A DNA stretch of 64,000 nt from Gambelia wislizenii (GCA_030847615.1 JAUMIR010000002.1:113468309-113532308); one strand, 5' to 3'; positions 20,860 through 33,134 are shown, counted from the first letter of the stretch. Made by a program: numbers and translations. Notes: generated by a model not told the origin, from the sequence alone.

Positions 20860-21838
20860 GCGTCGACGACCCAGCGCCTTTAAAAGAGCGACAGGTCAGG
20901 CAGACATTCCACAGGTAAAGCCTTGGCTTCTTCCGGCCTTCCTGGGGTGAGCGGGAGTGCCGGGCTGGACCTGGGGGAGAGTTCCCCGATCTTTTTTCCT
21001 CCCTTCCTTTCCCGGCCTCGTCAGCGGTCGTGAGTCACCCCGGGGGACCCACACCTCCTCCACCTCCTTGACCCGGGGCTTGGCGGGCAGGTGGGGGCGT
21101 GGCCTAGCACGGGGGCGTGGCCCGCAGGTGAGGGGGCGGCCCTTCCCTCCCAGGTAAGCGGTGCTGGAGCGCCCGACTCGCTTCTCGCGTGCTCCCGCGG
21201 GGGGAACGTCGGAATCGGACGAGATGAGCAGGAGACAAAGGTAAAAACTCCTGACCGGCGGGGCTGTGTGTGTCCGGGGGGGCTCCGTCCCCCCTGGGGG
21301 AGTTTTCCCGCCCCTCCTTTGTCTGGGTGGACGACTCTCGGGAGTTGGGTTCCTCAGAGCCGGAGAGGGCTCGCTTGCTCCGTCTGTGTGTGTGTGTGTG
21401 TGTGTGTGGCTTCCAAGGAGGCGGCTGGGCGCCACGACTTTCCCACCCGCGGACCCCCGATCTCTGGGGAGAGCATCCCTCCTGGGGGTCTCCCCTCCGA
21501 GGGGGACACTGCCTCGCCCTGGCTCTCCCACGGCAGCCCTTTTCTCTCCCCCGGGCTTGGCCGGCGCCCCTCCAGCGAAGGAAGGTCCCTCGCCCAGTAC
21601 CTGTGGTGGGAAGGCGCCACGGAGGAGGGGGAGGTGGGAGCAGCCCCCGTGGGAAGGCAAGGGGGCCGGGGGGCTGGGGGAGACGGGGAGGGGCACACAT
21701 CGCAGACACACGCACACGCCCCCCTTTTCAGCCGCCCCTGAGAAAAACCGAGGTGGGCGAGGAGCCCAAGCCGGCAGGAGCAGCCTGTTGAATCGCTGCT
21801 TCCTCCCCTTCCCCACTCCGCCCGTGGCAACCCGGTTC
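20860..21838. promoter_or_regulatory. CpG island, candidate promoter of an unidentified gene
   Basis: This is the only non-transposon segment rich in both GC and intact CpG. It carries two copies of GGGGGCGTGGCC (21093-21104, 21111-21122) and a GGGGGCGG near 21132, resembling GC/KLF boxes. CAG|GTAAAG at about 20909-20917, CAG|GTGAG near 21125 and CAG|GTAAGC at 21151-21156 look like splice donors if transcription is on the plus strand. Frames of up to 314 codons cross it on both strands but reflect the low stop frequency of GC-rich DNA. A (TG)n run lies at 21384-21409. No recognisable protein is encoded. Confidence 0.55.
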
Positions 21839-21839
21839 A

Positions 21840-22540
21840 AATGACCTGAACGGAGTAGAAAGCTGGGCCAAAACTAACAAAATGTATTTCAACAGGGAGA
21901 AATGTAGGATATTACACTTGGGCAGTAAAAATGAAATGCACAGATATAGGATGGGTGACACCTGGCTCGATGGCAGTAAATGTGAAAGGGATCTAGGAGT
22001 CTTAGTGGACCACAAGCTGAACATGAGTCAGTAGTGTGAGGCAGCAGCTAAAAAAGCCAATGCGATTCTAGGCTGCATCAATAGGAGTATAGTGTCTAGA
22101 TCAAGGGAAGTAATCATGCCACTCTAGTCTAATTTGGTCAGACCTCACCTGGAAGACTGTGACCAGTTCTGGGCACCACAATTCAAAAAGGATGTTGACA
22201 AGCTGGAACGTGTCCAGAGGAGGGCGACCAAAATGATTGGAGGTCTGGAAGCAATTATGCCCTATGAGGACCAGCTTAGGGAGCTGAGCATGTTTAGTCT
22301 GGAGAAGAGAAGGTTGGGAGGGGACATGATAGCCATGTTAAATATTTGAAGGGATGTCATACTGAGGATGAAGCAGGCTTGTTTTCTGCTGCTCCAGAGA
22401 CTAGGACATGAAGCTAAGGGTTCAAACTACAGGAAAAGCGATTGCACCTAAACATTAGGAAGAACTTCCTGGCAGTAAGACCTGTTCAGAAGTGGAATGC
22501 ACTGCCTCAGAGTGTGGTGGAGTCTATGATCCTCCCCTCC
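21840..22540 (+). mobile_element. CR1 LINE, 3' part of ORF2
   Basis: It encodes typical CR1 RT C-terminal blocks, interrupted by stops: [59 protein letters not shown], then KNFLAVRPVQKWNALPQSVV. It starts immediately at the edge of the CpG island. The usual 'atgattctatg' terminal repeat is not evident, so the 3' end is lost or altered. Confidence 0.85.
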
Positions 22541-23555
22541 TCCCAGCCCTTCAGTCATCATAGGCTTGTAGGTCTTGTAGATGGACTCACAGTTCTGACT
22601 AACAGACCAATTTCACTAAGCCTCTTTGGAGTTTGAATACTCACCACCACCACCCCATCTGAAGGCTGGGATGGGGAAAAGGTGGCCAGCCACCTGTTGT
22701 ATGACTACATATCCCAGTAGTATCCTGTGCCCTTGGTTAGGGATGATGGGAACAGGAGTCCAATACACTCCCCATCCCTGTGCTCGCTATTTATTTATTT
22801 AAATCTTAATTCCCCACTCTATATCCCAAAATATCAGGGCATTGTACAGCTAAAATCAATTGCAAACCGTTAAGAACCATTCACTAATGAAAACTAGGAA
22901 GGAAGGAATTTTAAAAGTTTTTTTTTTTAATTGAAGCATGAAAAACAAATTAAAAACCATCTACCTGTACATGTTTGGGCAAAATTGCTAGCCATCCTGC
23001 TCCAGGCATGCTGGGTTGCAACTCCCATCATTCCTAGCCATATTGCCTTCTGGTGGGAATCAGATGGGGAAAGGCTGTTAAACACCATCTGTGCCATCCA
23101 CCAAAGGATCCCATGAATTTTGAATGCTGATCACTGTTGCTGGTAAGGACACGTGACAAACTGTTCAAGGAACACCATGCCAGTAATGGTCAAATCTACT
23201 TACTAATGCTCTGTTCCAGTGACACAGTTGAGTACAAATGTTTGGATCCTGAAGTACACCCCCTCTCCTTTGGCATTTTCTTTTCTTCTTGTCCTTATGT
23301 GTTGTCCTTGGTCAAGAGGATTTTCTTAAAAGTATTGCACATATTCATGGAGATTTCCACACATTAAACAAACACTCATGATGAGTGCAGGGAGACACCC
23401 TTGCTTAAGCAAGTCCAACAGTTATTTTCCCCTTCATGTTTCATACAGCCCTCAGGAATATCATTGATCTGTCCATTGGCTTTTTATTGGTAGCTCATGA
23501 GGAATTTTCAGATTAATTGCAGAGAACTTTACTACAGATACATTGGGGATCACAT
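22541..23555. other. Intergenic DNA with a LINE/SINE tail trace
   Basis: 22785-22905 ('tatttatttatttaaatcttaattccccactctat..gcattgtacagc') resembles the 3' tail of an L2-type LINE or dependent SINE on the minus strand. The rest is unassigned. Confidence 0.45.
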
Positions 23556-23835
23556 CACAGAATCATATAGATGGAAGGGATTACCTAAGGCCATCTAGTC
23601 CAGCCCCTTGGAAACACAGAAATATACCACTAAAGTGTCCCTGGCAGATGGCTATCTAGCCTCTGTTTTAAAATCTCCAACAAAGGAGAGCCCACCACCT
23701 TCTGAAGTAGTCCATTCCACAGTCAAATAGCTCTTCCAGTTAGGAAGAGTTATTTCCTGATGTTTTAGTTAGAATTGCCTTCCTTGTAATGTGAAGCCAT
23801 TGATTTGCCTCCTGTCCTCTGGAGCAGCAGCAGTA
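23556..23835 (-). mobile_element. CR1 LINE, 3'-end fragment
   Basis: On the plus strand it reads 'agaatcatatagatggaaggga', 'ccatctagtccagcccc', 'tggctatctagcctctgttt' and 'tagtccattccacagtc', which is the CR1 3' terminus in reverse. It is strongly 5'-truncated and diverged. Confidence 0.75.
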
Positions 23836-24754
23836 GCAGCAGAAAACAAGTGCTCTTCATCTTCTTGGTTTGCCATCACCAAACACTATGTGTTGAATCC
23901 AACAATTTGTCTGTCCACTTCAGGATGGACTTTTTGGCATGTTTTCAGCAGAGTGCCAAAAGTTAACCCACTTATACCATCAACTTGTACCTGACTGATG
24001 TGCCACAAGAGAACAGACCTAGGAGTCGGACCTGACTGAAAACTGCTATTAACTATGAGCCAGCCAGCCAGCCTGTCTCTCTTCCTCCCTCCTGCACAGT
24101 TAGCTACCTCACCCCTGTTGGAAATTGTGTAAAAATACACTGTTTAAAATATCAGGGTATTTTGTCCCTGTTTAAACATCCACACTGCACTTCACACGTT
24201 AGTGGATAATGCAGCCAAATTTAGCAGAGCATAGCAAGCTTAATGCACACGCAGCATCTAGCGTCAGAATGTTAGCATGTATGTAAAAACACTGCTTAGC
24301 TTATAACCAAACACCCTTTGTCTTTTCCCAAGTTGTTTAACTACCAAAATAACTACTCAAGACTCAAAGTTAGTTTAAAAAGTACAAAAGTTTCTTTACC
24401 CACAGTTTAGAGAGCTCATTCTTGGCAGGTAACAAAAACACCATCAAAACAGATTAAAACTAGTTAAAATACTTAAAAACTACATTGTTAGGAAACTATA
24501 TTCAGGACGCCCCTTTCGGGGTTCTCTCAGTTCAAAGGTCCATGAGGATTGTTAGATAACATGGAGTCTGGAACAAAGAAGAACCCTCAGACACTCCCCC
24601 TTCATCCCAGATTGCCCAATAGTAAAACTTCAGGAAGTTACATCAGCTCATCTCATATGCCTTCTCAGTTAACCCTTCAATGGCAAAACCATTTCCACTT
24701 ATTGGACTGCAAACTATATTTTCCAACACCCCCAGTGTTAACTTCCATTTTCAG
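23836..24754. other. Intergenic stretch, nothing recognised
   Basis: AT-rich DNA without an identifiable repeat, frame or RNA gene. Confidence 0.4.
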
Positions 24755-24985
24755 CGGCATAGTGATTCGCTCTGGGTTTTAGCCTCAACTTTGAATGAAC
24801 TATCCAAGGTGCTGAGAACTGTTTGCTGCCTTGAGTCCCTATATTGGGATAAAGGCAGGATATAAATAAATATAATAATAACAACAACTCAAACTTTGAA
24901 GAGGCTGAGAACCTTGATTGGCTTCTTTAAAGTTGAGACTAAAACCCAGAGTAAATAAATGACCTCAGTAACATGGAAACCAACA
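24755..24985. mobile_element. Palindromic MITE, family P, copy 5, split by a SINE/LINE tail
   Basis: The left arm 'agtgattcgctctgggttttagcctcaactttgaatgaactatccaaggtgctgagaa' (to about 24812) and right arm 'ctttaaagttgagactaaaacccagag..gacctcagtaacatgg' (from about 24905) are separated by a roughly 75-bp insert ending '(g)gcaggatataaataaat' and (ATA/ACA)n, a LINE- or SINE-type 3' tail. Confidence 0.65.
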
Positions 24986-25368
24986 GTGGTTGTTGCCACA
25001 GAGAGAGACCAAAGCAGGCAGATGAGTGTACAGTGTTTGTGTGCCACATGCTGTCATAACTTCATTTCTGTTTGTCTTCTTCATGCAAACTTCTGTCAGG
25101 AAAATGAACCCTTATTGGTTGGTAAAGGGTTAAACATATCTTGAAGTTTGGGACAGTTTGTACATATTTTTTGGATTTGTCTAGACAAGAAGAAATAATG
25201 CACATACCTGCGCATTATAGGCAATTTGCCACATCATTGTTTTGTTCCCACGGTGTTTTGTTAAAAAATGATAGGCTGCAAAGCTCTCTACTGTGATGTT
25301 CACATAGCCACGAATCAAGAGGGCGGCCATGTTATTGTTTTGCTCTGTGGGGTGCAAGGAAGGCAAAG

Positions 25369-25869
25369 GGAACCCAGCAGCACCCAGAGACAAGGAGGGG
25401 GGCGGCCACTGCGAGGAACCGAGCCACCAACCCTTCACCCATCCTGGCGTGGTTGTCATCTGAATCCGGCTGCAATTAAAGGGACAGAAGGAGCCGCCTG
25501 GCCAGCCACTGGGTGGGAGAAGGAAGAGGAGGGTGGCTCTTGCTGCTCCTTCATCCTGCCTTCCTGGGCTGGGCTGCTCCTTCTCTCATGCTTGTCCACT
25601 GTGCTCAATGTCAGCAGGCTTTGGAGGGTGCAGGACAGGCATGAGAGAAGGAGCGGCCCAGCCCCAGGAAGGTGAAATGAAGCTGGACCAGCAAAGAGCC
25701 ACCCTCCTCTTCCTTCTCTGCAACCAGCGGCTGGCCAGGCATCCCCTCCTATCTCTTTGCTGCTGGAATTGGAGGTGACCACCGCCACCAGATGGGTGAA
25801 GGGCACACAGCTCTTCTCCTCTTCCTTGCGGTGGCCGTCCTCCTCATCTCTGGGCACTGCCGGGTTTCC
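25369..25869. repeat. GC-rich imperfect palindrome of about 500 bp
   Basis: The left arm (25369 to about 25605) and right arm (about 25625 to 25869) are inverted copies. 'cctggccagccactgg..gaaggaagaggagggtggctctt' is mirrored by 'aagagccaccctcctcttccttctctgcaaccagcggctggccagg', and 'gggaacccagcagcacccagagac' by 'tctctgggcactgccgggtttcc'. The arms differ at scattered sites and by small indels. The centre lies near 25615. I find no target duplication. It may be a fold-back DNA transposon or a local inverted duplication. Confidence 0.75.
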
Positions 25870-26321
25870 TGTTGACAGTTTTAAAAATTAAAGTTTAAAA
25901 AAGTGCATGACCACTAGTGCTTCCAGGCACTTGATGGCAAGCCCATCCCTGCACATGGCCAGCCAATCAGATGTCAAGTTCTACCCTCTCCAGACCGCAC
26001 AACAAATCACCTCAGTTGTCCAAATGAGCAGGAATGCATATTTCCTTTGGAGGTTTTTTTAAAAAAATTCAGGAATAGCTATGATGGCTTTTCCCAGAGT
26101 ATTTGGAGGGTTTTTGGGGGGGGGGAGTGCTCCTCCTTTATTATGTCATTTATTATGTTGAATCACCACAGGATCCCATTGGGACAAAGGGTATTCTCCT
26201 TGCATTCTATGAGGAGTATTTTCACCATTTAGACAAGCCCTTTGGCTCAGTGAGCTAATGTCTGTTCTGGGGTTCCTGTAGCCAGAACAAGAGAGAGCTC
26301 CCTCTCTTCCAGTCATGCCTA

Positions 26322-26472
26322 GCTCCACATTGGCTTTGGCTTTTGGGTTATAGGTCTTCAAGGAGCTATCCAAGTTGCTGAACCCTACCCACAAAATAGG
26401 ACCAGCACTTAGGATAGCTCCTTTAAAGTTCAGATTAAAATGCAGAGTGGATTCCACCAACATGGTGACACC
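26322..26472. mobile_element. Palindromic MITE, family P, copy 6
   Basis: Internal blocks 'ggagctatccaagttgctgaaccctac' and 'tagctcctttaaagttcagattaaaatgcagagtggattccacca' identify the family. The outer left end is eroded. Confidence 0.7.
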
Positions 26473-26784
26473 AGTCCTGTTCTACTATCAGCACGTTAGT
26501 GTTTTACCCATGGGTTACATGAATAGTGCTCTTGAATTGCACCCATGAGAACTTCTGGGTAAAACGGTACCCACTTGTGGCATTTTTCTAGGAGAAGAAA
26601 TTGGCACCTGCCAGAGGGAATTTTTCTGGGGGTGATTTTGACCCTCATCTCCAATTCTGCCAACTGCCCCTCCTGAGAACTGGCGGGGATTGCCCCACTT
26701 TTCAGCTTAACTTGTCCCTGCTTTCCCTTTGAGACAAACATTATAATCTGAAAACTTTAATCGAATATATATTTTGAACAGATC

Positions 26785-26895
26785 GTAAAAAAGTTACTTT
26801 TAAGGGCTACAAATCCCAGCATGCTACAGTAAGCATGGTCAATGGCTGTAGCATTCTGGGACTCGTTAGCCCAAAAAGCTAATTCTTCCAGGATC
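26785..26895. mobile_element. Short inverted-repeat MITE, family H, copy 3
   Basis: 'aaaaagttacttttaagggctacaaatcccagcatg' is mirrored by 'cattctgggactcgttagcccaaaaagctaattcttcc'. Noncoding and palindromic. Confidence 0.6.
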
Positions 26896-28743
26896 TGCTT
26901 TTGAGCCTTAGCATACATACCACCTTAGTCCAAGGATGAAAGAAGTCACAGGCTTAAAAAAAAGTTTTCTACTTTTTGCAACTTTGCTAAGCCAAGTTAA
27001 TGCCAGCAATTTTATCCTGGCTTAAATTCTGAGTGTGTAAACCAGCTGGCTGTTCAGTTCCTTCTACCTGTCCCAGTTTGGCAGGGACAGTCCCAGTTAA
27101 TCCTCTCTGCACTGTCTCCTAGCTTGTCTGTTCTTCCTCATTAATAATGTTTGGCATTTTGACCACACTTTTGATGTTGTTTGGCCACATATGTCCCAGT
27201 TTTCATCTGTGGAATGGCGGAAGGTATGTTGTGTGATGATTAATGGACAAGCCATTGCATGATTAGGCTTAGTTCTACGAACTTATGCAATTGGGTATGC
27301 AAGTTTGTTAATCTTTAACAGGGCTTGGGGGGGATCACATTTTTGAATTTCTAGATCCCCCCACCCAGCATTGGATGAGAGTTCTGAGAATTGTAATTCA
27401 AAAAGAAGAAGTTGCAAGGGGGGGGGATTTCCACTCTAGAATGTGCCTGCATTCTAGTCTGTGTGTGTGTGTGTGTGTGTGTCTGTGTCTGTGTGTCTGA
27501 TTGTTTTTTCCTTATTTTTGCATTTGCCAGTTTGGTGCCTAACCTATATACATCTTCATTAATGTATTTTCTTTGCATATTTAGAGAACTGGCATATTTG
27601 AGGGTGCCTAGTACTCAAAGCAACACTGCTTAGCACCTTGAGCTTGGAGACATTGTTTGGAGAGTTAGTGTCAGCTATATCCAAAGGCAAAATTAAACGC
27701 TGTATGCCGTTGCTGCTACATGGATGGAAAACTACAGTAAATGAATACAATGAAACAATTCCTGACTGAAACTAATTTGACCTGAAACTCCACTCCAATC
27801 TGCTGTCATTGCATCTGCTCCTCCCCCACCTTACTTCCTTTGCAGGGTTCTTTAATGTTCAGTGGATTCTCTGCTGCCTTTTATGGTTTGTTTACTTCCA
27901 TGTATGTCAAAAGTGCCTTACCGTGCAGTTAGAGATGCCAAAACAGTTCAGAGAATGGGGTTCATTACTGTGGTCTCCCATGGATGGCTGCCTCTACAAC
28001 TTTTTAAAAAGAAAAGAAAAGAGAAAGGACTACAGTTGTACATTATAAGCATGACCTATTATTTAATTGTTCAGTGGTATGCTAGGTGACTAAGACCGGA
28101 GTATTTTTATTAATATGAATGCAAGATGCAAAGCTTACTCTTCCAGTTCTGCTCTTGTGTGTGGAATATTTTATTATAACCTACTCAGGGTAAAAAATTT
28201 TGTATTGTGAATTAGAAAAGGTTGAATGAGAAAGGGAGAGAGGCAGAGAGAAAAGGGAAGAAAGGAAGAAAATCCAGATTTTCAGGTAACTGTCTGAAGC
28301 CAGACATTTGGCAAAGTTGTGAACTGCCTTTTTTTTTTTTGTGAGAAAGGTTGCCATAGCTGGACAACCAAGTCCTAAACCTGTTGATTGAGACATAAAG
28401 TGTGCTAAGCTCAATGGAATCATGTTCCTAGGGTGAATATACTTATGACTGCAGCTTGACTCAAGTGAGTAAGGAAAAGGCAGAAAAACTGGTTGGCTTC
28501 TTCAGTTTGTTTATGGTTGAAGGTGAAAGTTACTAGCTTTAGCTAATCATCTTTTTAATAACAAAGAACTGGAGGACTTCAAAAAGCTATACTCCTAGCA
28601 ATCCTGAACGTTTAAAGGTTGCTCCCATATCTAGTGGGTTTTTACTGTGCAGTGTAACTATTCAACACGTACAGTATAAGTATTTTTTCATGAATGGGCC
28701 TGGAAAGGTTGCTTATTGGTCATGCTTAATAAATGATTGATGC
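26896..28743. other. Intergenic stretch with a (TG)n microsatellite
   Basis: A (TG)n run lies at about 27460-27500. 28385-28455 faintly resembles the short 'agctcaatggaat' palindromic repeat. No gene is supported. Confidence 0.45.
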
Positions 28744-28855
28744 TACATAGAATCTAGAACCATAGAGTTGGAAGGAGCCTCATGGACCATTGAGTTCAAT
28801 TCCCTGCTCAATACAGGATCTACAGCTAAAGTATCCACATCAGGTAGATGTCCAT
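28744..28855 (-). mobile_element. CR1 LINE, 3'-end fragment
   Basis: 'agaaccatagagttggaaggagcctcatggaccattgagttcaa' and 'aggtagatgtccatct' are the CR1 terminus in reverse. About 110 bp remain. Confidence 0.7.
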
Positions 28856-29023
28856 CTAAGCAAAGGGCTTGCAAACATGAAGGAGGAAGATGCTGGGCAG
28901 GAGAGGGGAACTTACAGTCCTCCAGATCATTAAGCATGTCTGCTTACTTACTTACGTATCCTGCCTTTCTCCCAGCCTTGGGATCCAAGGCTAAGACAAG
29001 ACAAAGCTAAAAAAAACCCTGAT

Positions 29024-29850
29024 AATTAATTATTATTATTATTATTATTATTACCCTGCCCCTCTGTTAAAAACAACCGGGGCGGCTTACAACAGTTAAA
29101 ATACAACAATACTGACTAAAATCCCCAAGCCCCACCCTCCCCCATAAAAAGATATTAAACTAGTATCAAGTTAAAATCCACCTAAACTTAAAATCACATT
29201 AAAAAAATACAAAAATCAATAGCCAGCAAGACTAAAAGAGACCAGGAGCTCCTGAAGCCAGGATCTAATCAGGAAAGGCCTGCCGAAAGAGATCCGTCTT
29301 TAGTGCTTTTTTAAAGCTACTCAAGCTCATCATCTGATGGATCTCATTTGGCAGGCCATTCCATAATTTGGGGGTGATTACCAAAAAGGCCCTCTGGGAG
29401 GTTACAGGCAGCCTAGATTTTTGTGACTGAAGCAAATTCCTCCCAGAGGACTGGAGTGCGTGGGGAGGATTTTATGGGAGGAGGCGGTTCCGAAGATAAG
29501 TTGGACCCAAGCCATTTAGGGCTTTAAAGGTAATAACCAACACCTTATACTGGGCCCGGAAACTGATAGGCAGCCAGTGGAGAGATTTTAATACTGGAGT
29601 TATATGGTCTGTCCGAGATGTACCCGACACCACTCTGGCTGCCATATTTTGTACCAACTGAAGTTTCCGGACCAAGCATGAGGGTAGCCCCATGTAGAGC
29701 ACATTGCAGAAATCTAGGCGAGAGGTTACCAGCACGTGCACCACAGTCTTGAGGTCCCTTACTTCCAGGAAAGGGCGCAGCTGGCGTATCAGCCAAAGCA
29801 ACAAAAAGTTAAAACTCAAAATTAAATGAGTTATTATATTAAAATGCAAC
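29024..29850 (-). mobile_element. L2/CR1-type LINE, 3' end with RT C-terminus
   Basis: From its 3' end at left, the plus strand shows (ATT)n (29024-29053), 'accctgcccctctgtt' and 'ggggcggcttac', the same 3' UTR as the copy at 5056-5519. The minus-strand frame 29849-29472 encodes the RT C-terminus with SRLDFCNVLYMGLP, KLQLVQNMAARVVSG and LKSLHWLPISFRAQYKV, ending at ALNGLGPTYLRNRLLP, then a stop. It is 5'-truncated. Confidence 0.87.
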
Positions 29851-30132
29851 TTTAAAAAGTGTAAAACTGTTTAAGCATACTAGATAGGGCTGATGGGACT
29901 TGGAGTACAATAAGATCTGGTGGACCATGGGTTCCCTATCCCTTACTCAGGGAAATCACTGAGCCTTGGGAAAGGGCTTGGGGAAAATTCTTTCTGTCAT
30001 ACACACACTAAGCAACGGACATCTTGCACAGGGAACTTTGGACTTTTGATTTTGTGTCACTTCTTCTGTTTCTGCTCTGCTTTTACAGCCAAGGTAGAAT
30101 ATACTAGCAATCTAGAGAAGGGTGTGTGACAT

Positions 30133-30706
30133 GTCAGTGAAATGGTAAATCCATTCTGAGTTTCAGTCTGAGATTTTAAGGTACTGTCCAAGGGACTGTA
30201 GCCTATCCCCATATCATATACTTGCATTCTCAAATGCAGTGATCAGCAGTTTCAGAGTTGAACAGAAAACATTATTGGCACAGTAATCCAAGAGGCATAT
30301 TATACAAGGTTGTTGCTCAGAACCAAAATTTAGACAGTATACTAAAAGCATAACATTTGGTGGGCTTCAATACTATTGGTTAACCGTCATCCTCAGACCC
30401 CCTTGTCCGATGTTAGCATCCATCCCATTTCCCCCAAGCTGACTGTGCACTTGTAGCTTATCTATCCATTCTCATCACCAACTGTTATACTCCCTTTCCA
30501 TAGGCCCCACAACACCTTCATTAACAAGCACAAAAAAATGAAAACAGTTAACAGCAAGGTTACAAAGAAACACTGAAATTGACAGGAAAAGGTCATGTCC
30601 AGGACCAATCCTGACACCCTGAAATATGACCCAGCATCTTGGACAGCTCCTTTAAAGTTCTTAGTAAAACTCAGAATGTATTCACTATCCCACTAACTTG
30701 GAACCC
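30133..30706. mobile_element. Palindromic MITE, family P, copy 7, arms separated by about 400 bp
   Basis: The left arm 'catgtcagtgaaatggtaaatccattctgagtttcagtctgagattttaagg' is at 30133-30205. The right arm 'gctcctttaaagttcttagtaaaactcagaatgtattcactatcccactaacttggaa' is at 30640-30700. The separating DNA (30206-30610) is not family P and has no clear identity, so it is a probable insertion. Confidence 0.6.
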
Positions 30707-31044
30707 AACAGCTCTCACTGGTGGCCTTCTCTTATGGTCCCTTGCAGTTAATCCCCAAATCCAAGTTCTGGGCTCTTCTTTCCAAAGGGAAGGGACAAAT
30801 AAAGACCTGTAGATAGAGGGGGGCAGGAGTGGCTGAAGGTAAGCATGCCGTTCCCACAGCAGCAGCCCTTCCCTAATCTGATCCTAAGCACTAGCCAACA
30901 CATTAGCAATCCACAGCCAATCAGGACTGTCTAGTGCAGAACCAGCAGTTGTGGCCCTCCAGAGGTGTTTCAGACTGCAACTTCCACAACATCTCACCAA
31001 TGGCACTGGTGGTGCTGAGAACATAGAGGACCACAGTTGTCCAC

Positions 31045-31800
31045 CCCAGTGGGAATGTGTCCAGAGGAGGGTGACCAGGACGGTGGGAAGTCTGGAAGCC
31101 ATGCCCTATGAGGAACGGCTTAGGGAGCTGGGCATGTTTAGCTTGGAGAAGAGGTTACGAGGGGACATGATAGCGATGTTTAAATATTTGAAGGGATGTC
31201 ATACTGCGGATGGAGCAGGCTTGTTTTCTGCTGCTCCAGAGACTAGGACTCAGAGCAATGGGTTCAAACTGCAGGAAAAGAGATTCCACCTAAACATTAG
31301 GAAGAACTTCCTAACAGTAAGAGCTGTTCGGAAGTGGAATACACTGCCTCGTAGTGTGGTGGAGTCTCCTTCTTTGGAGGTTTTTTAAACAGAGGCTGGA
31401 TGGCCATCTGTCAAGAATGATTTGATTGTGTGTTCCTGCATGGCAGGGGGTTAAACTGGACGGCCCTTGTGATCTCTTCCAACTCTTATTTTATTTATTT
31501 ATTTATTTATTTATTTATACCCCGTTCTTCAGCCACAAGGCTATCAGAGCGGCTTACAAATTGTTTTTAAGCAATAGCCATTTACACATCTACACTGCAT
31601 TAAACAGTTTCCAATGTGTGTTAGCTAATTGCCCCCCACAAGCTGGGTACTCAATTTACCGACCTATGAAAGGATGGAAGGGTGAGTGAACCTTGGACCC
31701 CGCTGGAATCAAACTTGCAATGTAGTGGCTTGCAGTACTGGCATTTAACCACTGTGCCACCAGGGCTCAGTGATTCAGAACTCTATGATTCTATGTAGTG
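31045..31800 (+). mobile_element. CR1 LINE, 3' end, split by a SINE
   Basis: A frame at 31045-31388 encodes the CR1 RT C-terminus (RRVTRTVGSLEAMPYEERLRE, FSLEKRLRGDMIAMFKYLKG, ETRTQSNGFKLQEKRFHLN, KWNTLPRSVVESPSLEVF). The 3' UTR runs to 'cttccaactct' at about 31489, is interrupted by the SINE at 31490-31778, and resumes as 'aactctatgattctatg'. Confidence 0.87.
31490..31778 (-). mobile_element. tRNA-derived SINE, family S3, full length
   Basis: Minus orientation: the head 'gagccctggtggcacagtggttaaatgcc' (A box) and 'gcaagtttgattcc' (B box) lie at the right end. The tail '..gtaagccgctctgatagcc..gaacggggtataaataaa' with (TTTA)n lies at 31487-31520. The flanking CR1 sequence AACTCT is duplicated on both sides, marking the target site. 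A truncated relative is at 37189-37378. Confidence 0.8.
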
Positions 31801-32179
31801 TGGCTGCTGCAAAACCCTTGCTGACTGTGTGAATCCCCAGGACATGTCCACTGTAGCACCACTGAGGTAATGGCAAAGGCCCACACTGGGGAAAGTGTCC
31901 CTTGGTGCCAAACCAAGTCAGATATTAGGCCTTGCATGGCCACAGAATAGTTAATTAATACACCACTAAGAAGAATGCACTGGGTGGGTGTTTCAGTGAG
32001 CATTCTGTGTAATGGTGGCAGGTATGAAAAAAACAAAACAAATGCAATTTAACCTATATCTTAGGTAGCAGCCAGCTGTTTTACCCTTTTACACTGTTGC
32101 AATTTTACTGTTTTCTCCCTGGAATATTTTCCCAGTTGCCCACCTCCTGTTCTTAAATAAGGTTTAACTTGAAGAGACC

Positions 32180-32812
32180 ACAAATTAAACATGAGTCAAC
32201 AATATGATGTGGCCACCAAAAAAGCCAATACAATTCTAGGCTGTATCTCAACAGAAATATAGTATCCCGGCTGAGGGAAGTAATACTACCACTCTATTCA
32301 GCGTTGGTCAGACCTCATCAGGAATACTGTGTCCATTTCTGGGCACCATAATTCAAGAAGGATATTGACAAGCTGGAACGTGTCCAGAGGAGGGCGACCA
32401 AAATGGTAAAAGTTCTGGAAACGAAGCCTAATGGGGAACAATTTGGGGAGCTGGGTATATTTAGCTTGGAGAAGAGACGACTGAGACATGACATGATAAC
32501 CACCTCTAAATATCTGAAGGTTTTTATGTTGCTCCAGAGACTAGGACATAAACCAATGAATTCAAATTACAAAGAGAGAGAGAGAGAGAGATTCTACCTA
32601 GCCATTAGGAAGGAATTCTTTATCCTAAGAGCTGTTGGACAGTGGGATCGACTGCCTTGGAGGGTGGTGGCCTTGCCTTCTTTGCAGATCCTTAAACAGA
32701 CGTTGGATGGCCATATTTTGTAAGTATTTGGCTATGTGTTTCTGCATGGCAGGGTGTTGGACAAGTTGGCCCCCTTTTTACCTTGTCAGTTATGATTCTA
32801 CAGTATTAAACA
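32180..32812 (+). mobile_element. CR1 LINE, 3' end
   Basis: Recognisable CR1 blocks with stops and frameshifts include [31 protein letters not shown] and PSLQILKQTLDGHIL, then 'ttggacaagttggccccc' and 'tatgattctacag'. It contains a short (GA)n expansion at 32573-32591 inside the coding part. Confidence 0.82.
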
Positions 32813-33134
32813 TTTTTCTTTTAATTGGTTTAGATTTGTTTTTTAAAGGGGGAATAGGAAGAGAAGAGAAAAAAAGGAGAGAGTGATCAGAGCTGCTTTT
32901 AACTTTTAAAAAATTCTTATGAAAAGGAAGTGTGCAGAAGGTGGTATTACTAGATGTTATACCAGTAGATCACTGACTAGTATAACATTAACAACCATAA
33001 AAAGCCTTTTTATCCTATAAATTAGGCTGCTGAGATCATGAAAACTTGTGGCAGGGTGGGGGAGATAAGATTTATGTATTAAAAGTCAAGTTTATGAGCT
33101 TCTTTTTTGGTAAAGTAAACAAATACTGTGGACT

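Noticed and set aside
20896..21844. Frames of up to 314 codons in the GC-rich island
   Set aside because: Open on both strands and in several frames because stops are rare in GC-rich DNA. Proline/arginine-rich translations without domains; treated as a CpG island only.
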